A stretch of DNA of 42,405 nucleotides from Isosphaeraceae bacterium (GTDB taxonomy: Bacteria > Planctomycetota > Planctomycetia > Isosphaerales > Isosphaeraceae). Under the pieces are notes generated by a model. That model worked only from the letters and a program-made list of their open reading frames with translations, was not told the origin of the DNA and made no database searches. Every line of letters begins with the position of its first letter. The stretch's first letter is position 1. The position numbers and the translations under genes were made by a program. Of the stretch, positions 23,589 to 31,625 are shown piece after piece. The DNA is taken from the NCBI GenBank assembly GCA_021324445.1, contig JAJPJC010000421.1, positions 1 through 42,405 of the forward strand, given 5' to 3'.

Positions 23589-24817
23589 GTTCTTGCCGGC
23601 GGAATCCGGACTCCCGAACGGTCTGACGCGACATGCTGAACCAGCCGGTCGAATTGCCGGAAGAAATCGTTGTCCTCGACCCCTTCGGGGCTCTTGAAGA
23701 AGCAGGCGAGGTGTCGCATCAGGCCGCGGGCGCCGCGCCGCTTCTCCAGGTCGGCCAACCGGGCCAGGTCGATCGCCAGCGGGGCGGCCAGCAGGCTGTC
23801 GCAGCCCTGCCAGGTGAACTGCAAGGCCATCTTCGTGCCGAGGAACCCCTGGAAATGGATGTGATCCCAGGCGGTCTTCCAGTCCCCCATATCGGGCAGG
23901 TACTCGATGGTGACGACCGTGGAGGGCTTGTAGCCGAGGATCTGGGTCACGACCCGGTCCTTGGTGTCGACCTTGGACGACTTGTTGGCTGGATCATCCA
24001 GGACCAGCCCGTCCCGGTTGCCGAAGATGTTGTGGCCGACCCAGCTCAGCACCTTCAAGTTGCGGTGGGCGAACATGGGCGCCAGCACGGTCTTCATCAG
24101 GGTCTCGCCGGTCTTGCCGTCCTTGCCGGCAATCAGTGCGGCGGTGGACCCGGCCAGCTCCTCCAGCGCGGGGATCGAGGCGCCCAGGCTGGGCGTGAAG
24201 TTGATGTAGGTGTGGCCGCACCGCAGGGCGGCCACGGCATAGAGGGCACTCGCCGGCAGCAGGGCGGGCCCGCCGTCGGTCATCGCGGCGTTGAGCGTGT
24301 CCCAGTGCCGGTGGACCTCCCCCAGGTGGAACGGCGGCTCGGTACTGGCGACGTTCAGCACGATCAGATGATCGATCGACTGGGATCCGACGAAGGCTTC
24401 CAGGTCGGCGGCGATGTGGTCGACCGCCTGCTGGGCCGTGCGGGGGGGCTTGGCCTCGGCCCAGTGGCCCAGCTGGGCGATCGCGCGCCCGGAGCCGAAG
24501 CTGGTCCCGGGTCGAACGCGCTCCGTCGCCGCGGCCAGGTCGTCGGCGCAGGCGGCGATCCAGCCGGATTCGTAGACGCCCGAATTACGGCGGAACTCCT
24601 CGGCCGATTCCCCGAAGGACGTCCGGCGGATCTCGTGGCCGCCCAGGACGAAGTCGCCCGGCTCGGGCAGCGGCAGGTCCCGGAACATCGGCAGGTCGGT
24701 CACCAGCCCGGTTCGATCCACCAGCCCGCGCGCCATCGCCGAGAGCCCCAGAGCGATCGTCGTGCCGACCCCGCCGAAGGCGCCCACTAACCAGAGGCCG
24801 ACGCGATGACGTCCCAT
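23585..24817 (-). CDS. Inositol-3-phosphate synthase (myo-inositol-1-phosphate synthase)
   Basis: The protein has 410 aa from the ATG at 24817, the residue before the Rossmann motif region RVGLWLVGAFGGVGTT; the longer open frame to 24952 lacks family features. The enzyme converts glucose 6-phosphate to inositol 3-phosphate using bound NAD. Supporting blocks are HLIVLNVASTEPP, YINFTPSLGASIPAL, IAGKDGKTGETLMKT with the active-site Lys residues, and LSWVGHNIFGNRDG followed by KSSKVDTKDRV, all characteristic of the family. It shares its substrate with Zwf, encoded two genes downstream. The stop codon falls within a REP-like palindrome. The product may feed inositol lipids or cyclitol solutes. Confidence 0.92.
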   Translation of the reverse strand: MGRHRVGLWLVGAFGGVGTTIALGLSAMARGLVDRTGLVTDLPMFRDLPLPEPGDFVLGGHEIRRTSFGESAEEFRRNSGVYESGWIAACADDLAAATERVRPGTSFGSGRAIAQLGHWAEAKPPRTAQQAVDHIAADLEAFVGSQSIDHLIVLNVASTEPPFHLGEVHRHWDTLNAAMTDGGPALLPASALYAVAALRCGHTYINFTPSLGASIPALEELAGSTAALIAGKDGKTGETLMKTVLAPMFAHRNLKVLSWVGHNIFGNRDGLVLDDPANKSSKVDTKDRVVTQILGYKPSTVVTIEYLPDMGDWKTAWDHIHFQGFLGTKMALQFTWQGCDSLLAAPLAIDLARLADLEKRRGARGLMRHLACFFKSPEGVEDNDFFRQFDRLVQHVASDRSGVRIPPART

Positions 24818-25063
24818 GACGACGTTTACCTGTGAAGACCAGGCCGGATTGGTTGGAAGGCGGTCCGAGGAAGCGATCCCGGCCGGCGACCGGACCGGCT
24901 CGAGCGGACGAGGCGGCCTGATCCTTCGTCGCCCGCGGTGCTGGGACCACATCCATTATGGCCCGTCCCGGCCGGGGGTTCAACCGGGGCACTCCACCGC
25001 GCCGGGCGACCACCCACCCTCGACCGTCCCCGTCCCGGGAGGGCCGCCGGCCCAGAGGATCGA

Positions 25064-27370
25064 TCAAGGCAAGGTGGAATAGATGACGATATTGCCGGCG
25101 ATCTTCAGGGCGCTGTCGTAGGTGTAACCCTTGCACTCGATGCCGGTGTGCCGCTCCAGCGCGCAGCCGATGTCGAACTTCGAGTAGATGATGGCCCAGT
25201 GGCCGTTGATCTTCACGCCCTCCAACCGCGGGAAATCTCGGCCGCCGCCGGCGGCCTTGGTGTACTGGCAATCGTTCAGGTCGACGCCACCGCATTTCCG
25301 GCTGTACAGCTCATCATCGCGCGGGATCGGCACGAGCTTCTCCTTGGGCAGCAGCTCGGTGACGAAGCGGCGGAAGGACGCGTCGAAGGCCGCGCTGCCG
25401 CAGGCCGCGTCGGCGAACAGAGTCCCAGCCCCCGGGTCCAGATGCCGACGCAGTGCCTCGAGGTCCTCCCGGGGGAAGGACAGGGCACCGCGGCCGTGGA
25501 TGTAGATCAATGGGTAGTAGAGCAAGTCCGGCTCGCTCGGGAAGAGGTCCTTCTGCTCCATGACCACGTCGAAGCTGAAGGGGGGCTTGCGCAGCGCGTC
25601 CATCAGGTTGGGGATGGCCTGCGGCGCAATGTTCCAGTCGCCGGCATGCTTGAGCTTGCCGATCCGGAGGGAGCCGCGCTTGGGCGGCTCCCCCTTGAGA
25701 TTGCGCACGTCGCGGACGACCAGCTTGTCGGCGGGCATCTCGCGGCCGGTGGCATAGTCGATCACGTTCTGGCCGACCTTGACCGCCTTGATGACGGCGG
25801 GATTGGCCGGGCTGTGCTCGGCCTGGTTCCAGTAGCAGGACAGGTCCAGCGGCGAGTAAATCACCACGGTGCGACAGCCGTGCTCGATCCCCCAAAGCGG
25901 GTGGATCTCCGGCGAAAGGACCCACTTGGCCCGCCAGACCGGGTGGCTCTCGCCCAGGGGCTTGAGCTCATAGCCCGGCTCCGGGAATAGCTCTTTCATG
26001 AGCTGGCGGAAGCCCCGGTCGAAGTCGCGCTCGCCGCAGCAGGCGTCGGCAAGGATGAATCCACCCTGCTCGACGAAGTCATGCAGGTTGTCCCGGGCGG
26101 CCTTGGGGAACTCCGGCACGCGATGGCCGTTGAAGAAGAGGATCGGGGCCTGGAGCAGGTCGGCGACCGTGGAGAGCGACGGGTCCACGACTTGCCAGGT
26201 CAGCAGGTTCTTCCAGTCCCGCGAAACGATGCCGACCAGGTTGCGCACGTCATCGACGTCGTGGTTCCAGTCGTTCAGCGGCGAGTGGCGGAGCTTGTTG
26301 ATCAGCACCGGCGCGCGTCCCTTGGCCAGGAAGAGCACCGCGAAGCTGGTCGCCAGGACCGGGTACTCCCCCTCCAGCAGCCGGCCGCGCCAGAAGCCGG
26401 AGAGCTTGTCCTGCTGATGGACGAGCTCTTCGGCGCCCAGCCGATACCAGTCATGGGGACCAAAGAAGCGGACTCCCGCCAGGCGGCCGGCGCGCTCCAG
26501 GCCGTAGAGGTAATAATACTTCCACTGCTGGCCCATGCCGAAGTTCTGACCGACCTGGAAATTCCGGGCCATCCAGTCGATGCCGAATTGCAGGCTCCGG
26601 TTGAAGCCCCCCTTGCCGCAGTTGACAATCGTTTCCCCCTGGAGGTATTCCTGCCCCTGGAAGCGGCGCTGCCCCGCGATGATCAGGCTGGAGATTCCCG
26701 CGCAGGTCATGCTGGCGCTGGAGGCCGGCGAATCGGGGGTATAGGCCCAACTGCCATCGTTGCGCTGGCAGCGCTCCCAGTAGGACCGCGCCAGGGTCCA
26801 GACCTCGGGCTTGACGGGCACACCCGCCTCGGCGGCGGCATGGAGGCCCAGCAGGGCATACTGGGTGTTGGAGTTGTCGCCGTGGCGGAACTTGGCGTCG
26901 GAATAGGTCCAGGAGCCGGGCCAATGGGGTTGCGAGTCGCCGGGCCGGATCTGGGCCCGCTCGAGCCAATCGACGTTGGCGGCGATCTTCAACTGGTCGC
27001 GCTCGGGTTCGGCGGCCGCGAAGACCATGGTCTGCAAGGCGATGGCATAGGTGCTGCGGAGTTCATTGGGGCCGAGCTTGCGCAGGAACTCCAGGGCTTG
27101 GCGCACGGTCGGCGAATCGGGCCGCTCACCGGCGGTCAGCAGGGCGAGGGTCACCAGGCTGGTGGTGCCGGACTTCGTATCCCCCTCGACATCAGGCCAG
27201 GAGCCGTCGTCGCGCTGCTGCTGCTTGAGGTAGCGGACCCCATCGTGGATGGCCCGCTCCACCTCCTCGCGCGTGACACCGGCTCGGGTCGGTGGACCGC
27301 AGCTCAGCCCGGCCAGGATCACCAGGGCCGTCAGCTCCAGCCGGCCCGAGCGCCTCGCAATGCGGATCAT
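25064..27370 (-). CDS. Alpha/alpha-toroid (prenyltransferase/squalene-cyclase-like) protein fused to two DUF4159-like domains
   Basis: The protein has 768 aa from the ATG at 27370; an open frame continues to 27475. A signal-like segment LELTALVILAGLSCGPPTRAG covers residues 11-31. Residues ~35-340 hold repeats of the squalene-cyclase/prenyltransferase type: VRYLKQQQRDDGSWP, SYWERCQRNDGSWAY and similar QxxDGSW units. From about 395 on there are two related halves, each with a hydrophobic strand, a stretch starting with an aromatic/Gly motif (FFNGHRVPEFP; YIHGRGALSFP), an A-D-A-C-G loop (ILADACCGERDFD; LFADAACGSAAFD), R-x-x-x-x-E-L-F/L-P and a closing VIYSPLDLSCYW / IIYSKFDIGCALE. This matches DUF4159 in duplicate. 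The function is unknown; a secreted or envelope-bound role is inferred. Confidence 0.8.
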   Translation of the reverse strand: MIRIARRSGRLELTALVILAGLSCGPPTRAGVTREEVERAIHDGVRYLKQQQRDDGSWPDVEGDTKSGTTSLVTLALLTAGERPDSPTVRQALEFLRKLGPNELRSTYAIALQTMVFAAAEPERDQLKIAANVDWLERAQIRPGDSQPHWPGSWTYSDAKFRHGDNSNTQYALLGLHAAAEAGVPVKPEVWTLARSYWERCQRNDGSWAYTPDSPASSASMTCAGISSLIIAGQRRFQGQEYLQGETIVNCGKGGFNRSLQFGIDWMARNFQVGQNFGMGQQWKYYYLYGLERAGRLAGVRFFGPHDWYRLGAEELVHQQDKLSGFWRGRLLEGEYPVLATSFAVLFLAKGRAPVLINKLRHSPLNDWNHDVDDVRNLVGIVSRDWKNLLTWQVVDPSLSTVADLLQAPILFFNGHRVPEFPKAARDNLHDFVEQGGFILADACCGERDFDRGFRQLMKELFPEPGYELKPLGESHPVWRAKWVLSPEIHPLWGIEHGCRTVVIYSPLDLSCYWNQAEHSPANPAVIKAVKVGQNVIDYATGREMPADKLVVRDVRNLKGEPPKRGSLRIGKLKHAGDWNIAPQAIPNLMDALRKPPFSFDVVMEQKDLFPSEPDLLYYPLIYIHGRGALSFPREDLEALRRHLDPGAGTLFADAACGSAAFDASFRRFVTELLPKEKLVPIPRDDELYSRKCGGVDLNDCQYTKAAGGGRDFPRLEGVKINGHWAIIYSKFDIGCALERHTGIECKGYTYDSALKIAGNIVIYSTLP

Positions 27371-27493
27371 GATTGAGCCCCCCCGGGGCGGGCCGGGTCG
27401 GACGACTCGGCGGCAAGCACGACGGGCGTTCACCCTCACCCAACTAGCATGCCATACCCAGTCGGCGCCCGGCAAGACGCCGGCGCGGCCGGA

Positions 27494-28588
27494 TCAATCG
27501 GACGGCGGAGTGACCGGCAGACTGGCGATCCGCCCCGGGCTGGCCACTCGGAAGACCCGGCGGCCATCCGCCGAGAGGACCTGCGGGGCCGTCGCGAGTT
27601 CCGCGCCCGAGCCGAGCGATGCCACTGTGTCCGGATCGACGCGCGGCCGGCCCGTCCCGGAGTCGAATCCCAGCACGGCCGAGCGCAGCCGCCAGGAATC
27701 CTCGCCGGCTCGTCGCGCCAGCCAGACCAGGTGGATCGACCCGCTGGCCCCGGCAGCGAGGTTCGGCAACCGCTCCGCCAGCGTGTCGTCGGCCGGCTTC
27801 GGCTCGTCGCCGGCCGGTCCGCTCAAGGGACCGGCCGCCAGGATGGCGTCGGCCCGCTCGCTCATCTCCAGCCACCAGAGCCGGGGCTGCTGGAAGACCA
27901 CCCTTCCGGCCCGCTGTCGCTTCACACTCAGGGCGACAATGACCCATTTCCGCAATCGCGGGTCCGACGACCAGACCGGATCGGCCAGGAACACCTCGCC
28001 CAGACCAGGCGGTGGGACCCTCCAGGCCAGCGGCAGCGGCTCGGCCGCCTGGCCGGAGCTGTCCCGCGGCGGCTCGCGCGAATCCCCCGTGTCGCCACCG
28101 GTCGGAAGAGTGCATTGATACAGGCGACCGTCGCCGGCACCGTAGAGAATGGACCGGAGCCGCCCGGGGATCCAGCAGGGCCGGCTGGTCGGGAGCTTCT
28201 CCAGCCCGATCCGGCCCAAGACCGCGCCATCCGAGAGCCGGACCAATCCCCAGCCCCAGGCGACGTCCTGGTCCCGGCTCACCCATCGCCCCACGGCCTC
28301 GAGCTCGCCACGGGGATCCCGCCAGGGTGAGATGCTCAACAGGGACCAGTCCTCGCCCGGGGGCAGGTGGACCGGGGTGCTGCGGCCGGTCGCAAGATCG
28401 ACCAGGTGATGCTCCTGAGTGCTGGGCCAGTGGGCCGAAAGGATGTCGTGAAGCGCCGGCTGCGGGAGGTAATAGGTGGGCGCATCGCCCGAAGGCACGA
28501 TCCCACTCAGGGCCCCGATCCCCAGGGCGGTGAGGGTCCATCCCAGGATCAACAGCACCGCCAATCGGATCAACGTCATCAAGCTCAT
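27494..28588 (-). CDS. Hypothetical membrane-anchored protein, beta-rich
   Basis: The protein has 364 aa from the ATG at 28588, with GAGAGGA 10 bp upstream; the open frame reaches 28783 but its first 65 residues look non-coding. One N-terminal membrane anchor (LIRLAVLLILGWTLTALGIGAL) precedes a large domain with evenly spaced strands such as HHLVDLATGRSTPVHLP, WGWGLVRLSDGAVLGRIGL and ILYGAGDGRLYQCTLP, suggestive of a beta-propeller. The C-terminus reads VLSADGRRVFRVASPGRIASLPV. No family was recognised. It lies 123 bp upstream of the toroid/DUF4159 gene on the same strand and may be co-expressed with it. Confidence 0.7.
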   Translation of the reverse strand: MSLMTLIRLAVLLILGWTLTALGIGALSGIVPSGDAPTYYLPQPALHDILSAHWPSTQEHHLVDLATGRSTPVHLPPGEDWSLLSISPWRDPRGELEAVGRWVSRDQDVAWGWGLVRLSDGAVLGRIGLEKLPTSRPCWIPGRLRSILYGAGDGRLYQCTLPTGGDTGDSREPPRDSSGQAAEPLPLAWRVPPPGLGEVFLADPVWSSDPRLRKWVIVALSVKRQRAGRVVFQQPRLWWLEMSERADAILAAGPLSGPAGDEPKPADDTLAERLPNLAAGASGSIHLVWLARRAGEDSWRLRSAVLGFDSGTGRPRVDPDTVASLGSGAELATAPQVLSADGRRVFRVASPGRIASLPVTPPSD

Positions 28589-29348
28589 CAGCAAGGTGTC
28601 CTCTCGATGCGATTCCAGGGCTCCACGAGGAGCCATCCCGGACGATGGCATCAACCGAGAAATCCCGCCCGGCGGACCGGCCGCCGGGAGCACGTCCTCG
28701 TCCCGGGAGTCATCCCTCGCAGCGGCGCTGGCGCGACAGGGCAAAGGGAGCCGGCTCCGGCTCGCCATACGAGTCTCGAACACCGGGTCACGCCCGGCCG
28801 TGGCGGCCGGTCATCGACGTGCCCCGAAACGGGGGGAGAGGGTGGACCTGGCCGACGGAGAGCGCGGGCGGTCAGGCCGCGGGGACTCCAGACGGTTGAC
28901 CGGGAGTTGCAAGTTCCGGGCCGGATGGGACCAATCGGACGGACGCCCCCGGTCGGCGACCGTCGCCGACCCGAGGGCGATCGTCATAACACCAGTGCAC
29001 TTGGCCACTTCGATTCGGTTGCAGCTCGTCTGGACTCAGCGCGGCCCAGGCGGTGCTTTCGGCATCCTCGGCGCGGGATGCGTGTGTCCGACCCCCGGGC
29101 ATGCTGCCGCACAATGCGGCAGGGCCGGTCGACCCAGCTCATGAGCGGGCGCACTGCCGGCGCGGGCTCAAGGGCCAAGGGTCGGGCTCGACCAGCACAA
29201 CCGCTTGGTTTCAGCCGAAGCGGGTCGTTCGTTTTCTCACCGACTCCCGCTCAATCTTGAGCCGGCCGAGCTGCTCGTCGAGTTCCGCCTGGCGGGCCGC
29301 GGCGACCATCGAAAACAGCCGACACCAGCCAGCCGCGGCGCCAGGGGA
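28589..29348. other. 760-bp stretch without a convincing gene
   Basis: Open frames here overlap on both strands and show no recognisable domain, signal or ribosome site. A tight hairpin, CTGCCGCA-CAA-TGCGGCAG, lies at 29104-29122. The stretch may carry regulatory sequence for the hypothetical gene to its left or be the remains of a lost gene. Confidence 0.45.
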
Positions 29349-29828
29349 TCAGTCGGTCAGGTCGAAATCGATCGTGTTGGGTCCTTCCTTGACCTGGGCT
29401 GTCTGGCCGGAGGTCTCCGGCGAGGCGTACTTGACGGGGATCAGGTTCTTCGCCGCCTTGTTTGCCTTGATGACGTCGCTGGGCCGCGCGGAGCCGCCCT
29501 TCTGGTTGGCCTTCACCTGGGTGAGGTCGATCTCCTTGGCCATGAGGCTGACCCGGTAGGAGCCCGGGAGCGCCCCATCATCGGGGGTGACGGTCGTCAG
29601 GGCATAGCGACCGTCCTGGATCTCCCCAGCGGCGGCACGCCCCTCACCGCCCTTGGCCGGTATGAAGCTGATCCGACCGTGGGCCACGGGCTGCCCCTTG
29701 TATTGGACGGAGCCGGAGACGGGGTATCGCCGGCCGATCTCGTCGTCCCCGCAGCCGACGAGGGACCCGACCACCACCAGGGCCACGAGCCCGACGGCCC
29801 CGGGGTGGGAAGTTCTGCCAGACTTCAT
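29349..29828 (-). CDS. Small lipoprotein with carboxypeptidase-regulatory-like fold (module 2)
   Basis: The protein has 159 aa from the ATG at 29828, which has GGAGGA 8 bp upstream. A signal peptide ends in the lipobox LVGC with the lipid-bearing Cys at residue 26. The mature part begins GDDEIGRRYPVSGSVQYKGQPVAHGRISF, closely parallel to the lipoprotein at 3675, and later shares DGALPGSYRVSLMAKEIDLTQ and IPVKYASPETSGQTAQV. It follows its DUF1559 gene on the same strand with a 143-bp gap. The repeat of both order and family shows that the two genes form a module. Function unknown; envelope location inferred. Confidence 0.82.
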   Translation of the reverse strand: MKSGRTSHPGAVGLVALVVVGSLVGCGDDEIGRRYPVSGSVQYKGQPVAHGRISFIPAKGGEGRAAAGEIQDGRYALTTVTPDDGALPGSYRVSLMAKEIDLTQVKANQKGGSARPSDVIKANKAAKNLIPVKYASPETSGQTAQVKEGPNTIDFDLTD

Positions 29829-29971
29829 CAGAGAGATCCTCCAGCCGGGCTGGGCGCAGTCCGGCTCGAGCGTCGGTCGGCTCGTGCGGCGCCGTCCGGT
29901 CCGAAGCTCGGGGGCTGAGCCCATCCCGGTGCTCACGAAGCGTGACTCGATTCGATCGAGAGTACGTCCAC

Positions 29972-31066
29972 TCAATAGGCGTCGGAGCTGATGACTTCGC
30001 CGCCCAGGCGGCTGCCCAGTGCACAGTAGGTGACCAGGTTGATGCTGGCCTTGAGGAAGCGGACCGAGCCATCGGTGAAGGTGAAGTTGGCGCCACCCGG
30101 GTGCAGGCTCTTGAAGCCGTCGGAGGCGCAGCCGTAACGGCAGCCCAGCGGGGTGGTCGCCGACTCCCAGTTCCCATTGCAGGCCGGGTCGGTCGCGGGG
30201 AACGTGTTGGAATTCCAGTTGATCGGGATCGTGCAGCCGGCACTGCCGCCGGGCGCGTTCCAGAACTGGTTGTTGGCCGCCTGGATCGGCAGGGCCTCGC
30301 CGATCAGAATCGTGTTGCTCGTGCCGTCGGTGACGCTGGCGATGCGGATAACCTGCATGGTCAGGTAATCGAACATCCCCCGCGCCGAGCCGCCGTCATG
30401 GTTCGTGCCCCAGTAGCCGGGATAGCCGATCCGGGGACTTCCCACCGGGAGATTGGTTCCCGGATAAGTCTCCCAGGGGAGGCAGCCGCCGCACAGGTCG
30501 CCGCCGGCATAGTTATCCCCCCAGCTCGCCAGGTAGTTGGTCACCGGGCAAACCGTCGACATCTGCCCGGTCGCCGGGTTGATCGGCGCGTTCCCCGCCG
30601 GCCATTGTCCCAGCGCTCCCTGCATGGGCAGGAGCCCGTTGCCGTTGGTTCCGTCGGATGGACAGAGCCACGAGCTGGGGACGGTCACCCAGGCCGTGTA
30701 CATCGCCCCGGCGTCGTAACCCCCGAACGCGTTGATAAACACGTTCACGGAATTGTAGAGATTGTTCTGCTCCATCTGCGGCAGGATCAAGGCGCGCCAC
30801 GCCAGCATGTTCGAGTTGTTCGCCCAGGGGTTCGCCAGGACCACGACCCCGCCCGGAGGAAACACCCCGAACACGTCCTGGTAGTTGTGCACCGCCAGGC
30901 CGATCTGCTTCATGTTGTTGACGCACTGCGTGCGCCGCGCGGCTTCCCGCGCCGCCTGAACGGCAGGGAGGAGCAGGGCGATCAAGACGGCAATGATCGC
31001 GATCACGACCAAGAGCTCGATCAGCGTGAAGCCCCTCCGGTCTGAACGAGACAGCGATGCCCTCAT
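29972..31066 (-). CDS. DUF1559 prepilin-type protein (module 2)
   Basis: The protein has 364 aa, and GAGG lies 5 bp upstream of its ATG. The leader MRASLSRSDRRG is followed by FTLIELLVVIAIIAVLIALLLPAVQAAREAARRTQCVNNMKQIG, the prepilin cleavage site and hydrophobic helix plus the DUF1559 start (longer than quoted motifs need). The C-terminal domain has KSLHPGGANFTFTDGSVRFLKASIN, the family's H-P-G-G-A-N block, and ends GSRLGGEVISSDAY, nearly the same as the end of the first copy (GSRAGGEVVSSDQY). The N-terminal 40 residues of the two copies are almost identical, while the middle regions differ strongly. Secretion by a type II or type IV pilus-like system is inferred. Confidence 0.92.
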   Translation of the reverse strand: MRASLSRSDRRGFTLIELLVVIAIIAVLIALLLPAVQAAREAARRTQCVNNMKQIGLAVHNYQDVFGVFPPGGVVVLANPWANNSNMLAWRALILPQMEQNNLYNSVNVFINAFGGYDAGAMYTAWVTVPSSWLCPSDGTNGNGLLPMQGALGQWPAGNAPINPATGQMSTVCPVTNYLASWGDNYAGGDLCGGCLPWETYPGTNLPVGSPRIGYPGYWGTNHDGGSARGMFDYLTMQVIRIASVTDGTSNTILIGEALPIQAANNQFWNAPGGSAGCTIPINWNSNTFPATDPACNGNWESATTPLGCRYGCASDGFKSLHPGGANFTFTDGSVRFLKASINLVTYCALGSRLGGEVISSDAY

Positions 31067-31625
31067 GGTGACCTCGAGATGAGACGCGGCGGCTCGGGTC
31101 CGGTCCGAACTCCGAGCCGCGACGGGACGGTAATTGACCCACGAGACTCCGCGGCCCTTGGCGAGTCAGAGAGTTGACCGGGAGAGGCCAGGGCAGTTGT
31201 CATGAGCTGGTCTCCCCTCGCCCAGCGACCAACCGGGAATTCGATGGCTGGATCGTCGGGACATCCTCCCGGAGCCGGATGAGATCCTCGGCTCGGATCG
31301 GGCCGAGCACAAAGACTTCCGGCGCCTGGGGATCGGATCGCGTGGCGGGGAGATCGCACACCGCCCCTGAGCCGCAGGCCGCCGATTCTATCCAGCAGCA
31401 TTAGGCCGTTCAAGCAAGGAGCCTGGCGATCTCGCCACAATTTTCCGGAAGTGCGCTTTTGGCGGGTTGGAGTGCCGGCTTCAGGCGGAACGAACCGGCC
31501 GAAGCCGGCACTCCAACCCGTCAAAAGAAGCTCGTTAAGCGGCTAGGCTGGGGCTCGGCCTTGTGCGAGGATGGTTGCCGATCGAGCTCGGCAGGTCGCC
31601 GCCCGCTCGGGATTGTGGAGGGGGG
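31067..31625. other. Divergent spacer between DUF1559 module 2 and the cytochrome gene
   Basis: No coding frame is convincing. The right part holds a 27-bp inverted repeat (31456-31527) and the GGAGGGGGG ribosome site of the cytochrome gene; the rest shows no identifiable signal. Confidence 0.5.
31456..31527. repeat. 27-bp inverted repeat, one mismatch
   Basis: The arms 31456-31482 and 31501-31527 match at 26 of 27 positions with an 18-nt loop; the core is GGGTTGGAGTGCCGGCTTC. It is ~100 bp upstream of the heptaheme cytochrome gene. The T-run in the stem and the position between divergent genes suggest a REP-like element rather than a terminator. Confidence 0.8.
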
